A stretch of 64,000 nucleotides of DNA from Paenibacillus terricola. Lineage in GTDB: Bacteria > Bacillota > Bacilli > Paenibacillales > Paenibacillaceae. The notes beneath the pieces are model-generated. The model saw nothing but the letters and a program-made list of their open reading frames with translations, ran no database searches and had not been told where the DNA came from. The translations under genes and the position numbers were made by a program. Where the stretch lies: assembly GCF_014779765.1 (NCBI RefSeq), contig NZ_JACXZA010000011.1, forward strand, positions 41,949-105,948, read 5' to 3'. Of the stretch, positions 53,159 to 63,300 are shown in pieces (positions within the stretch are counted from its first letter, which is position 1; every line of letters begins with the position of its first letter).

Positions 53159-53980
53159 ATGAATTTGCAAGAAGTGTGTGCATGCATTGGCTTGCCGGAT
53201 CAAATGAAAAGAAAAGTGCTGGAATTCGCGGGCGGGTTCGACGAGACAACGACAGAGCCCTTTATAGACGCCCTGAATGCCCCCTCCACTTGGGAGAAGG
53301 CGGTTAAAGATATAGCAGAGGTTCTGGGAGACGACCCGGATGGAAGCAAAATGCTCTCGTGTATGCTTCTGCGTGCAGTAGATGCGCATAAGGAATACGG
53401 GAAGAGAGGAATCAGCGAGACCATCTTTATCGATACGATGAAGTTCTGCACCCGATTCGTTGAAGAGCATTACGAGGTGCATGGCGCCTATGCATTCGTG
53501 TGGGGATGGTGGTTTCCTAGACAGCTGTCGCTTCACGAATTCCGAATCGGCGCGCTGGAATATGAAATGATCGAGAAGGAAGACAAGAAGTTAATCAATG
53601 TCCATATTCCCGCTGATGCGGACATGGGGCGCGAGAGCTTGCGTAAGTCCTATGAGGACGCTAGAGCATTCTTCAAACAATATTATCCGGAGTATGGAGA
53701 GTCCGATATGGTGTGCGATTCCTGGCTGCTTTCTCCTGTTCTTGCCGAGCTGCTTCCGGAAAACTCGAATATCGTCCGCTTTCAGAAGGCGTTCGACTTG
53801 ATTCGAGAAGATGAAACGAACGACAGCTCGATCCGATGGGTGTATGGAAGAACGGATCTTCCTATACACGATCTTCCGGAACATACCTCCTTGCAGCGTA
53901 AAATCAAGACCCGCCTGTTGGATGGCGGCAGCATTGGAGCAGGATATGGGACGCTGCAGCGGAACCCTTGGAAGGGCTGA
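53159..53980 (+). CDS. Acyltransferase-domain protein (NAT_N/GNAT_C-like)
   Basis: This 273-aa cytoplasmic protein resembles a Firmicutes family annotated as acyltransferase-domain proteins with an alpha-helical N-terminal half and a GNAT-like C-terminal half. FVWGWWFPRQLSLHEFRIGA, LINVHIPADADM and DSWLLSPVLAELLPENSNI are typical. AGGAG lies 8 nt before ATG 53159. The substrate is unknown. Confidence 0.7.
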   Translation: MNLQEVCACIGLPDQMKRKVLEFAGGFDETTTEPFIDALNAPSTWEKAVKDIAEVLGDDPDGSKMLSCMLLRAVDAHKEYGKRGISETIFIDTMKFCTRFVEEHYEVHGAYAFVWGWWFPRQLSLHEFRIGALEYEMIEKEDKKLINVHIPADADMGRESLRKSYEDARAFFKQYYPEYGESDMVCDSWLLSPVLAELLPENSNIVRFQKAFDLIREDETNDSSIRWVYGRTDLPIHDLPEHTSLQRKIKTRLLDGGSIGAGYGTLQRNPWKG

Positions 53981-54096
53981 CGAAAGAAGTTTAAATGACA
54001 GGGCCCCGAAGAGGCTCATACCTGAAGCTCTAGAGTCCGGAGCGAGTTCACTGTAGCCCGGCATGTTACAATTGCTTGTCAATCGACCGAATCGCC

Positions 54097-54125
54097 TTCC
54101 CAGGTGCGCAAGTCTCGGTTATAAT
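54097..54125 (+). promoter_or_regulatory. Promoter of the cobalamin operon
   Basis: TTCCCA and a perfect TATAAT are spaced by 17 nt, about 40 nt before the riboswitch. Confidence 0.5.
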
Positions 54126-54164
54126 GAGTGGGAGATTTTGCGTAAAACCATCATATTTTTATGC

Positions 54165-54360
54165 CGTTAGGTGCCTTGTCGGTCTTCAAGAGCTGTTAGA
54201 GCTCAAGGGGATTGCGCAGGGTTAAAAGGGAAACCGGTGCAAATCCGGTGCGGTCCCGCCACTGTAATACGGGGACGACCTCGAAGTGCCACTGTTCGTT
54301 ATCGAATGGGAAGGCGAGGAAGTCATGAACCCGTAAGCCAGGAGACCTGCCTAATCGGTA
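54165..54360 (+). ncRNA. Cobalamin (B12) riboswitch
   Basis: The conserved order is present: TTAGGTGCC at the 5' side, GTTAAAAGGGAA, the core GGTGCAAATCCGGTGCGG followed by TCCCGCCACTGTAA, and the B12 box (AAGCCAGGAGACCTGCC, 54335-54351). A terminator follows before btuF. It binds adenosyl- or methylcobalamin and switches off the downstream genes when B12 is ample. Confidence 0.96.
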
Positions 54361-54448
54361 CGCCAATGAAGCTCCTTCGCGGAAAGGATCGGTCGATCAG
54401 GGCAGACGCTTATGTCTGTTTGCTTGTTTATTTTCCTGATTTGTATCG

Positions 54449-54480
54449 CCTTGTTTCCTTGTGGAGACAAGGTTTTTTTT
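54449..54480 (+). terminator. Riboswitch expression-platform terminator
   Basis: CCTTGTTTCC and GGAGACAAGG pair around TTGT, then eight Ts. It ends 77 nt before the btuF start. Confidence 0.85.
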
Positions 54481-54556
54481 CGTTGTATGGCCTTTCATAA
54501 AAATGGATCGGACTGTGCGCATTCTCGCCATTACAATCGGTAAGGGGAAGAGAAGA

Positions 54557-55546
54557 ATGCAACGTATTTTACTAGTTTTGATGTCGGCTATGCTAGCTGT
54601 GATGTTGGCGGCATGCGGAGCGGACAAGAGCACGGACAACAAAGGGAACGCGGATGCGGTTTCGAACGCGACGTCAGAAACTTCACAAGAACAGACAGAG
54701 GAAGCCAAGAGCACGGTCTATCCGCTTACGGTGAAGGACGCATCGGGTAAAGAAATCACATTTGAGAAAGCGCCAGAGAAAATTGTATCGACTTCGCCGG
54801 CAGAGACGGAAATGTTGTTCGCGCTCGGCTTGAACGACCGGATCGTAGGCGTATCGGACTACGATGACTATCCGGAGGAGGCGAAGAGCAAAACAAAAGT
54901 CGGCGGCGTAGTCGAGCCTAATGCAGAAGCGATCGTCGCTGCGGGATCCGATCTTGTCGTGTCCGGCATCTCGATTAGCGAAGAGGCGCTCAAGCATTTG
55001 AACTCGCTTGGTCTGAAGGTATTCGCGTCGAATCCGAAATCGGTGGACGACGTGCTTAGCGAGATTCTGTTACTGGGTCAAATCACGGATAAACAGTCGG
55101 AAGCGGAAGCGCTGGTCGGGCAGATGAATGCGGACATCCAGAAGGTGAAGGATGCGGCGGCGACCGTTAAGGATAAGAAGAAAATGTACATCGAGTTCTC
55201 GCCGGGCTGGACGGTCGGCAGCGGCGAGTTCATGGATGAACTCATTACGCTGGCAGGCGGCATCAATATCGCGTCGGATGTGGCAGGCTGGTATCAGATC
55301 AATGAAGAGCGAATCGTTGCCGACAACCCGGACGTTATTATGTATACGCTGGACGGGATGGACAACGACAGCGGCAAAACGATCGATCAGTTGATCTACA
55401 GCCGCACGGGTTGGGACCAGATTAAAGCGGTGAAAGACAAACAGGTAATCGGGGTTGACGGCAATTTGCTGTCCCGTCCAGGCCCGCGGATTACGCAAGG
55501 TCTGCTTGCGATCTCGAACGCGCTTTATCCTGGAGCGGTCAAATAA
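54557..55546 (+). CDS. btuF: Cobalamin ABC transporter substrate-binding lipoprotein
   Basis: This 329-aa lipoprotein (MQRILLVLMSAMLAVMLAAC) has a periplasmic-binding-protein class III fold: KIVSTSPAETEMLFALGLND at the start of domain 1, VVEPNAEAIVAAGSDLVVSG, and the long bridging helix. The riboswitch upstream marks the ligand as a corrinoid rather than a siderophore. ATG at 54557 is chosen; a longer frame runs through the terminator. BtuC/BtuD partners are not in the window. Confidence 0.9.
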   Translation: MQRILLVLMSAMLAVMLAACGADKSTDNKGNADAVSNATSETSQEQTEEAKSTVYPLTVKDASGKEITFEKAPEKIVSTSPAETEMLFALGLNDRIVGVSDYDDYPEEAKSKTKVGGVVEPNAEAIVAAGSDLVVSGISISEEALKHLNSLGLKVFASNPKSVDDVLSEILLLGQITDKQSEAEALVGQMNADIQKVKDAAATVKDKKKMYIEFSPGWTVGSGEFMDELITLAGGINIASDVAGWYQINEERIVADNPDVIMYTLDGMDNDSGKTIDQLIYSRTGWDQIKAVKDKQVIGVDGNLLSRPGPRITQGLLAISNALYPGAVK

Positions 55547-55620
55547 CAAGCGATCAAATGGTAGATGCAGAGGAGGAGCCGAGATTGTGCTCCTCTTTCT
55601 TTCACTTTAGGAGGGAATTC

Positions 55621-57222
55621 ATGATGTCGGACTGCTTCAATACTGAAATGTCGTGCGAGACCGAAGGGACAGACTCGCGGCATCTCGCCGCAACGATCAT
55701 GCTGCAGGGTACGGCGTCCGATGTCGGCAAGAGTCTGCTTGCGACAGCGCTGTGTCGAATCTTCAAGCAGGACGGCAGGAAGGTGGCCCCTTTCAAGTCG
55801 CAGAACATGTCGCTCAACTCTTATGTGACGCCTGATGGCCGTGAGATCGGCAGAGCGCAGGGGATGCAAGCGGATGCTTGCGGCATTGCGGCGACGACCG
55901 ATATGAACCCGATCCTGCTGAAGCCAACGAAGGACATGGCGTCGCAGGTTGTCGTGCATGGCAAACCGCTGATGGATATGGCCGCACGGGATTATCGGGA
56001 GCACTATCTTCCCAAAGCAGGGGCCATCGTGCGGGAGGCGCTTGCCCGTCTCCGTGATGATAATGACATTGTCGTGATCGAAGGAGCCGGCAGTCCGGCG
56101 GAAGTGAACCTGAAGGATCGAGACATTGTCAATATGCGGCTGGCTGGTTGGGCAGACGCTCCGGTGCTGCTGGTTGCCGACATTGACCGTGGGGGCGTAT
56201 TCGCAGCAATCGTCGGCACGATGGAAATATTGGAGCCGGAAGAGCGGGACCGCGTGAAAGGCATTATTATTAACAAATTCCGCGGGGATGTCTCGCTGTT
56301 GACGCCTGGCTTGGATTGGCTTGAGCAGCGAATCGGCAAGCCGGTGCTTGGGGTTGTGCCCTATCTCGGCGGGCTGCAGCTGGAGGACGAGGATGGGGCA
56401 TCACTGGACGCCCGAGGCTACCGTACGCGTGCGGCCTCGAGCGATGAGCTGGATATTGCCGTGATTCGGCTGCCGCGCATCTCGAATTTTACCGATTTTG
56501 ACCCGCTGCAGCATGAGCCCGGCGTCGTCCTTCGTTATGTGCGTCATGCACGCGAGTGGGGAGAGCCGGACATCGTCATTATACCCGGCAGCAAAAACAC
56601 AGTGGAGGATTTGCTGTTCCTAAGAGAATCCGGCCTTGAAGCACTGCTGCTTAAGCACATCCGAGAGGGCGGCAGAGCGGTAGGCATCTGCGGGGGCTAC
56701 CAGATGATGGGTCAACGGCTGCTCGACCCCGACGGCGTTGAATCGAACGTTCCGGAGCTAGCGGGACTGTGTCTTTTCCCGATGGAGACGGTATTCGCGA
56801 AGGAGAAGACGACGGAGCGGGTGACAGGGACGTTCGGGGCAGGCTTGAACGAAGCGACAACGGTGGAAGGGTATGAAATTCATATGGGTCGGACGACCTT
56901 CACGGATCCAGTCATGCAGCCCTTCCGCATCCGGTCAAGCCGCTTGAATGAAGAGTCAACTTCGTATCATCTGGATGGAGCCATATCATATGACGGCCTC
57001 CTATGGGGTACGTATATCCATCATATTTTTCACAATGATCAGTTTCGCCATAATTGGCTGAACGAAGCGCGTCATAGCAAGGGACTGCCGTTGTCCGAGG
57101 AGGTAACTCCGTTCGGCAGTCTACGGGAGATGAGCTTTGATCGGCTAGCTGACCATGTTCGCAAGCATATCGATATGGCGGCGATCTACGAGATCATGAA
57201 CGGGGGAAGCAGCAATGAATGA
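55621..57222 (+). CDS. cobQ: Cobyric acid synthase (CobQ/CbiP)
   Basis: This 533-aa glutamine amidotransferase amidates four side chains of adenosylcobyrinic acid a,c-diamide to give cobyric acid. The N-terminal synthetase part has the P-loop GTASDVGKSLLATA and FKSQNMSLNSYVTPDGREIG. The C-terminal class-I glutaminase has Cys357 in VGICGGYQMMG and the late YIHHIFHN His. TTAGGAGGG lies just before ATG 55621. It overlaps the next gene by 8 nt. Confidence 0.96.
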   Translation: MMSDCFNTEMSCETEGTDSRHLAATIMLQGTASDVGKSLLATALCRIFKQDGRKVAPFKSQNMSLNSYVTPDGREIGRAQGMQADACGIAATTDMNPILLKPTKDMASQVVVHGKPLMDMAARDYREHYLPKAGAIVREALARLRDDNDIVVIEGAGSPAEVNLKDRDIVNMRLAGWADAPVLLVADIDRGGVFAAIVGTMEILEPEERDRVKGIIINKFRGDVSLLTPGLDWLEQRIGKPVLGVVPYLGGLQLEDEDGASLDARGYRTRAASSDELDIAVIRLPRISNFTDFDPLQHEPGVVLRYVRHAREWGEPDIVIIPGSKNTVEDLLFLRESGLEALLLKHIREGGRAVGICGGYQMMGQRLLDPDGVESNVPELAGLCLFPMETVFAKEKTTERVTGTFGAGLNEATTVEGYEIHMGRTTFTDPVMQPFRIRSSRLNEESTSYHLDGAISYDGLLWGTYIHHIFHNDQFRHNWLNEARHSKGLPLSEEVTPFGSLREMSFDRLADHVRKHIDMAAIYEIMNGGSSNE

Positions 57223-57781
57223 GATGACGGAAACAAGCAAGCCTAGCAAGGAACGAGGGTTGGTGCTTGTCTATACAGGCGATGGCAAAGGAAAAACGAC
57301 GGCAGCGATCGGTGCGGCCATTCGTGCCGCAGGGCGAGGATTAAAGCCATTGATCATTCAGTTCATTAAATCGCCGGAACGTTCGTATGGCGAGGCGATC
57401 ATGCTCGACAAGCTGGATATTCCGATTCATCAGATGGGCGTCGGCTTTACCTGGTTGAAGACGCCGGAGGAGCATCGCGAGGCGCTGGCGAAGGCGTGGG
57501 CTTATGCGAAGGAACGGATTCTTTCTGGAGAGCATGGACTTGTCGTGCTGGATGAGATCAACAACGCGCTCGCTATCGACCGTTTCCCGATTGACGATGT
57601 ACTGCCGCTTGGAGACGTGCTGGAGACGATTCAGCGCCGTCCGCAAGGGCTGCATCTCGTGTTGACCGGGCGCGATGCGCAGCCGGATGTATTGGCCGCT
57701 GCCGATCTCGTAACGGAGATGAAGCCGCATAAGCATTACTATGATGAAGGTGTGCCGGCTGTTCGCGGCATCGAATTTTAA
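57215..57781 (+). CDS. cobA: Corrinoid adenosyltransferase (CobA/CobO/BtuR type)
   Basis: This 188-aa enzyme transfers adenosyl from ATP to cob(I)alamin or cob(I)yrinate. The P-loop YTGDGKGKTTAAIGAAIRAA, the VVLDEINNALA Walker-B-like strand and the VLTGRDAQPDVL C-terminal segment identify the BtuR family. Its start overlaps the cobQ stop. Confidence 0.95.
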   Translation: MNEMTETSKPSKERGLVLVYTGDGKGKTTAAIGAAIRAAGRGLKPLIIQFIKSPERSYGEAIMLDKLDIPIHQMGVGFTWLKTPEEHREALAKAWAYAKERILSGEHGLVVLDEINNALAIDRFPIDDVLPLGDVLETIQRRPQGLHLVLTGRDAQPDVLAAADLVTEMKPHKHYYDEGVPAVRGIEF

Positions 57782-57801
57782 AGAAAAGGAGGTCTGGAGC
57801 C

Positions 57802-58617
57802 ATGAGAATCGCATCGCTGTGTCCAAGCAATACAGAACTGCTCGCATTCGTCGGTTTAGCTGCTCGCATTGTTGGCGTCGATAAATATTCGGATTGGCCG
57901 CAGACGTTGAACAACGTTCCTCGGCTGGGCTCGGATATGGATATCGATATGGACGCGCTGGAGGCGCTTCGACCGGATCTGGTCGTCGCGTCGCTGAGCG
58001 TTCCAGGCATGGAACGAAATATTGAGCGCCTGCAGGAGCGGAATCTTCCTTATATTGTCCTTGATCCAAACAGCTTGGCCGATATCGGCAGCAATATGCT
58101 GACTGTAGGCGCTGCAACGGATACGCTGGCGCATGCTGCTGCGGCACGAGAACGGTATGAGCATATGCTGGATCAATATCGCGAAATAAGCCGGACGGTG
58201 ACAGAGAGACCGAGGTTGTATTGGGAATGGTGGCCGAAGCCGGTCTTTACGCCAGGCGGCGCCAATTGGTTGACTGAGATTAGCGAACTGGCGGGCGCGG
58301 TCAACGTATTTGCCGATGATGAAAGGGCGAGCGTGAAGACCGACTGGGAGGATGTCGTCGGCCGAGATCCCGATTATATGCTGCTTGCCTGGGTTGGCAT
58401 ACAGCAGCATCTCGTTAAGCCGGATACCGTTCGCAGTCGCCTTGGGGGATCGGAGCTTCGGGCTGTTCGGGACAATCGCGTGCTGGTCATGGAGGAGCCG
58501 CTGTACTGCCGTCCATCGCCGCGACTAGTCGCCGGGCTTAGCAAGTTGGCTGCTATGCTGCACCCTGATCAGTATCCTGCATATGACGAAGCGAAGCTGG
58601 AGGAGTGGCTGGCATGA
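57802..58617 (+). CDS. BtuF-like corrinoid-binding protein without signal peptide
   Basis: This 271-aa protein has the BtuF/class-III binding fold (MRIASLCPSNTELLAFVGLA, PDLVVASLSVPGMERNI, WEWWPKPVFTPGGANWLTEI). It has no signal peptide or lipobox, since the fold begins at residue 2. AAAGGAGG precedes the ATG, so the short form is real. A cytoplasmic corrinoid carrier or sensor is one reading; another is an unrelated metabolite-binding role. It sits between cobA and cbiA with ATGA overlap to the latter. Confidence 0.85.
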   Translation: MRIASLCPSNTELLAFVGLAARIVGVDKYSDWPQTLNNVPRLGSDMDIDMDALEALRPDLVVASLSVPGMERNIERLQERNLPYIVLDPNSLADIGSNMLTVGAATDTLAHAAAARERYEHMLDQYREISRTVTERPRLYWEWWPKPVFTPGGANWLTEISELAGAVNVFADDERASVKTDWEDVVGRDPDYMLLAWVGIQQHLVKPDTVRSRLGGSELRAVRDNRVLVMEEPLYCRPSPRLVAGLSKLAAMLHPDQYPAYDEAKLEEWLA

Positions 58618-60014
58618 CACGATCGATTGTTATAGCGGGGCCAGGAAGCGGGGAAGGCAAGACGACGGTCGCCATCGGATTGATGGCAGCATACCAGAGC
58701 TTAGGTTATGCTGTGCAGGGCTTCAAATGCGGCCCGGATTACATCGATCCGACTTACCATACAGCTGTAACAGGCAGGCCTTCTCGCAACTTGGACAGCT
58801 GGATGTGCGCGCCGGTTGCTGCTCGCGAGCTGTTCGAGAGAGGCGCTCGCGGGGCGGATATCGCTATCGTTGAAGGCGTGATGGGAATGTTCGATGGGAA
58901 GGACCCGCTCAGCAACGAAGGGAGCACCGCGGCCATTGCCAAGCTGATCGATAGTCCGGTGCTTCTGGTCGTCGACTGCAGCGGCATGGCCAGGAGTGCG
59001 GCAGCCATTGTGCAAGGGTTTCAAAGCTTCGATCCCGATGTTCGAATTGTCGGCGTTGTGGCGAACAAGGTCGGCAGCCGCGGACATTTTGAGATGATTC
59101 AGAAGGCAGTCGAGCAGACGTGCGGCATCCCGGTTGTCGGATACCTCGAGCATGGCGACCAGCTTGTTCTGCCGGAGCGGCATTTGGGCTTGGTACCGTC
59201 TATCGAAAGAGGGGAGTTGTCTCCATTCTTCGGGCTGCTGGCGGAGCGGGTTAAAGGCGGCTTCGAACTGTATCGGCTGCTGGAGGCGATGGGAACCGTT
59301 AATGAGAGTGTGAGCGCGGCAATACATGGTAGCTCCCTGTTTGCAGGGGATCCCATCTCGCCCAAGGTGAAGATTGCAGTAGCGAGAGACGAAGCGTTCA
59401 GCTTCTATTATCCGGAGAATCTCGAGCTGCTGACGCATTATGGCGCGACAATCATTCCATTCTCGCCGCTGAGAGGCGAGTTGGTCCCGGCTGATGCAGA
59501 CGGGCTGTATCTCGGAGGAGGTTTTCCGGAGGAATTCGCGGAGGCGCTGTCCCGGCAGATCGAGTCGCTGGAATCGATTCGTTCGGCGATTCGCCGAGGG
59601 CTGCCGACGATCGCGGAGTGCGGCGGGTTTATGGTGCTGACAGAGGAGATTGTTGCGCGAAACGGAGTCGGTTATCCGATGATCGGCATCATTCCGGGCC
59701 GCGTACGAATGCAGAGCAAGCTCGCTGCTTTGGGCTATCGGGAAATTACCGGCGCGCCGGGCAATTTTCTTATCGGCCCAGGCGAGCAGGCGCGAGGACA
59801 TGAATTCCACTACTCGGTCTATGAGCCGAATGATTGTGTCGAGGAGCCGCTTCCTTACGCCTATGTGACGAAGGGGATGTTCGGCCAATCGCCGGAAGGC
59901 TTTACTGTCGGAAGCCTCGCCGCTGGTTATACCCACATCCATTTCGGCTCGGCGCCTTGGCTTGCGAAGCGCTGGGTTGAGGCGTGTTTGAGGCTGCGGG
60001 AACGAGTCTACTGA
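58614..60014 (+). CDS. cbiA: Cobyrinate a,c-diamide synthase (CbiA/CobB)
   Basis: This 466-aa enzyme amidates the a and c side chains of cobyrinic acid with glutamine and ATP. The N-terminal P-loop is GPGSGEGKTTVAIGL, followed by GFKCGPDYIDPTYH. The C-terminal glutaminase has Cys336 in IAECGGFMVL and the His motif YTHIHFGSAPWLA. ATG at 58614 overlaps the previous stop. It is the last gene of the operon and is followed by a terminator. Confidence 0.95.
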   Translation: MTRSIVIAGPGSGEGKTTVAIGLMAAYQSLGYAVQGFKCGPDYIDPTYHTAVTGRPSRNLDSWMCAPVAARELFERGARGADIAIVEGVMGMFDGKDPLSNEGSTAAIAKLIDSPVLLVVDCSGMARSAAAIVQGFQSFDPDVRIVGVVANKVGSRGHFEMIQKAVEQTCGIPVVGYLEHGDQLVLPERHLGLVPSIERGELSPFFGLLAERVKGGFELYRLLEAMGTVNESVSAAIHGSSLFAGDPISPKVKIAVARDEAFSFYYPENLELLTHYGATIIPFSPLRGELVPADADGLYLGGGFPEEFAEALSRQIESLESIRSAIRRGLPTIAECGGFMVLTEEIVARNGVGYPMIGIIPGRVRMQSKLAALGYREITGAPGNFLIGPGEQARGHEFHYSVYEPNDCVEEPLPYAYVTKGMFGQSPEGFTVGSLAAGYTHIHFGSAPWLAKRWVEACLRLRERVY

Positions 60015-60362
60015 TTGAGAGAGCGATTAATCTAGTAGTCGAGCATGAACGATAAACCAAATAGACGAAAGCCCAGTCCGCACACCGTGCGGGCTGTTTT
60101 TGCTTGCTTGATTTTCTGAAAAGGCGTCACAAAAGTCGAATTTGTAAGAATTATGTCAGAAACGTCTGATATAACTATCAGTATTGTAACTATTCCCAAG
60201 CAGTCCTTCTTAAACTGTAGTATATTAGGACCGATTATATTGGATTTATAGAATAAATTATAGTTCCGAAGTCTTAACTAAGATGATTTTGTAGGTGAAA
60301 TTAAGGGAGGGTTTTGTCGATATATAGAATAATATGATGATTATACGGACAGAGGGGTTACT
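60015..60362. other. Upstream region of the SLH repeat protein
   Basis: Apart from the operon terminator I see only AT-rich sequence, with no ORF. It must hold the promoter of the next gene. Confidence 0.4.
60074..60101 (+). terminator. Terminator of the cobalamin operon
   Basis: CAGTCCGCAC (60074-60083) pairs with GTGCGGGCTG (60087-60096), then TTTTT. Confidence 0.85.
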
Positions 60363-63300
60363 ATGAGCAAAAAAAAGAGACTTAAAGGAACGGTTTTATC
60401 GAAACAGCGCTTGCAACGCTCTCTATTGGCCGGCGCATTGCTGACTGGAATTATACCTGGGGCGGCTTATGCGGATCAGGCTTCGATTCCCAATCCGACA
60501 AGCACTAGCTCGTCAAGCTTTTCTGACTTGAAGGGGTTATCGATTGCATCACAAGAGGCTATACAGAAGGCTCGTAGCATGGGGATATTGGAAGGCGATT
60601 CCGTAGGAACGTTCAGACCGTTTGACCACTTATCGCGTCAGGAGTTTGCTGCGTTACTCGTTCGGGCGATGAATTTGCCGCTGTCCAATGAGCCTGCCTC
60701 ATTCTCTGATGTGCCGAATACAAGCTGGAGCGCTTCGTACATAGATGCAGTATCCCGTGCAGGATTGATGACCGGCAAAGGAGCAAACTCCTTCCGTCCG
60801 CAAGATCCTGTAACCCGCGAGGAAATGGCTGCGGTGTTTGTGCGTGCCGTGGGCGGAGCAAATACGCGAGGCGGTTTGCCTACGAATGTCCAGGACGCGC
60901 AGCAAGTATCCGCGTGGGCGGCTAATCAGGTAGAGGCTGCTGTGCGGCTTGGTTTAATCGGTACACAGGATGGGAACTTCAATCCGAAAGAAATGGTTCA
61001 ACGCGGAGAGATTGTTACGTTTCTAGTGGATATCTTCCAACGGGGCGAGCAAACTCGGACGATTACGAATGTAGATGGAGATGTGCTGATTATCGATGGC
61101 GTTCCTTATTTGGTAGCTAATGAATGGAGGAACTTGTTAGGGGAGCGCAACAGCGAAGCGCTTCAGGGGGCGATTGTACATCTCCTGACGACGAACCGAA
61201 GCATTAATGATTTGTCGAGCCTAGAGATTGTTCGGGATGGCGTTGTACTTGATGCAACGGGCACCCGCTTTGAGGGCACCCTGCGTATTTCCGGCAATGG
61301 GGTGCAAGTAAGCGGGGATTCGCTTGGTCATGTATCTGTTTCGAGTGGCGTATCTGAGGTCAGCATGAATGCTAATGTTCAAAATCTGGCATTGGAAGGC
61401 GGGCATCCGTTTCAATTGCATGGGAATGTACAAGTGAGCACCTTGCATGTTGCGGATCCTCAAGCAAGAGTGACGCTTGGCAATAACGTGAAGATTCAAG
61501 ATATTCAATTGCCTGCGGATGTCAAGCTGTCTCAGATCATTGCGAATTTGAATCAAGTGAGCAGTCAAATCAAACAGGTGAAAACGGGCATAGACGATCG
61601 CAACCAATCGAATTGGCCGGTTTCCTCGGGGTCTAGTGCTGTCAACCATGCGCCAACGGTGGCAGGAGCTATCTCGCCGGTAACGGCGGAAGCGTCCGGC
61701 AGCGTCAAGACAGTGAGCCTGACGGGCGTATTCGCGGATGAGGACGGGGATACGTTGACGTACACAGCCGTATCGTCGGATACGAACGTGGCGACGGTAT
61801 CCGTAAGCGGAACGAATGTGAGCATTACGCCAGTGGCTGCGGGCACGACAACGGTAACGGTAACGGCGAACGATGGCAACGGCGGCAGTGTAACGACGAC
61901 CTTTGTCGTAACGGTGAATCCGGCGCCGCCAGTCAACCATGCGCCGACGGTAGCGGGAGCTATATCGCCGGTAACGGCGGAAGCGTTCGGCAGCGTCAAG
62001 ACGGTGAGTCTGACGGGCGTATTCGCGGATGAGGACGGGGATACGTTGACGTACACGGCCGTATCGTCGGATACGAACGTGGCGACGGTATCCGTAAGCG
62101 GAACGAATGTGAGCATTACGCCAGTGGCTGCGGGTACGACAACGGTGACGGTAACGGCGAACGATGGAAATGGCGGCAGTGTAACGACGACCTTCGTCGT
62201 TACGGTGAACCCGGCGCCGCCAGTCAACCATGCGCCAACGGTGGCAGGAGCTATCTCGCCGGTAACGGCGGAAGCGTCCGGCAGCGTCAAGACGGTGAAT
62301 CTGACGGGCGTATTCGCGGATGAGGACGGGGATACGTTGACGTACACGGCCGTATCGTCGGATACGAACGTGGCGACGGTATCCGTAAGCGGAACGAATG
62401 TGAGCATTACGCCAGTGGCTGCGGGTACGACAACGGTGACGGTAACGGCGAACGATGGCAACGGCGGCAGTGTAACGACGACCTTCGTCGTGACGGTGAA
62501 CTCGGCGCCGCCAGTCAACCATGCGCCGACGGTGGCAGGAGCTATCTCGCCGGTAACGGCGGAAGCGTCTGGCAGCGTCAAGACGGTGAGCTTGACGGGC
62601 GTGTTCGCAGATGCGGACGGGGATACGTTGACGTACACGGCGGTATCGTCGGATTCGAACGTGGCGACGGTATCCGTAAGCGGAACGAATGTGAGCATTA
62701 CGCCAGTGGCTGTGGGCACGACAACGGTGACGGTAACGGCGAACGATGGCAACGGCGGCAGTGTAACGACGACCTTCGTCGTTACGGTGAACCCGGCGCC
62801 GCCAGTCAACCATGCGCCGACGGTAGCGGGAGCTATATCGCCGGTAACGGCGGAAGCGTTCGGCAGCGTCAAGACGGTGAGTCTGACGGGCGTATTCGCG
62901 GATGAGGACGGGGATACGTTGACGTACACGGCCGTATCGTCGGATACGAACGTGGCGACGGTATCCGTAAGCGGAACGAATGTGAGCATTACGCCAGTGG
63001 CTGCGGGCACGACAACGGTGACGGTAACGGCGAACGATGGCAACGGCGGCAGTGTAACGACGACCTTCGTCGTTACGGTGAATCCGGCGCCGCCAGTCAA
63101 TCATGCGCCGACGGTAGCGGGAGCTATATCGCCGGTAACGGCGGAAGCGTCCGGCAGCGTCAAGACAGTGAGCCTGACGGGCGTATTCGCGGATGAGGAC
63201 GGGGATACGTTGACGTACACGGCCGTATCGTCGGATACGAACGTGGCGACGGTATCCGTAAGCGGAACGAATGTGAGCATTACGCCAGTGGCTGCGGGTA

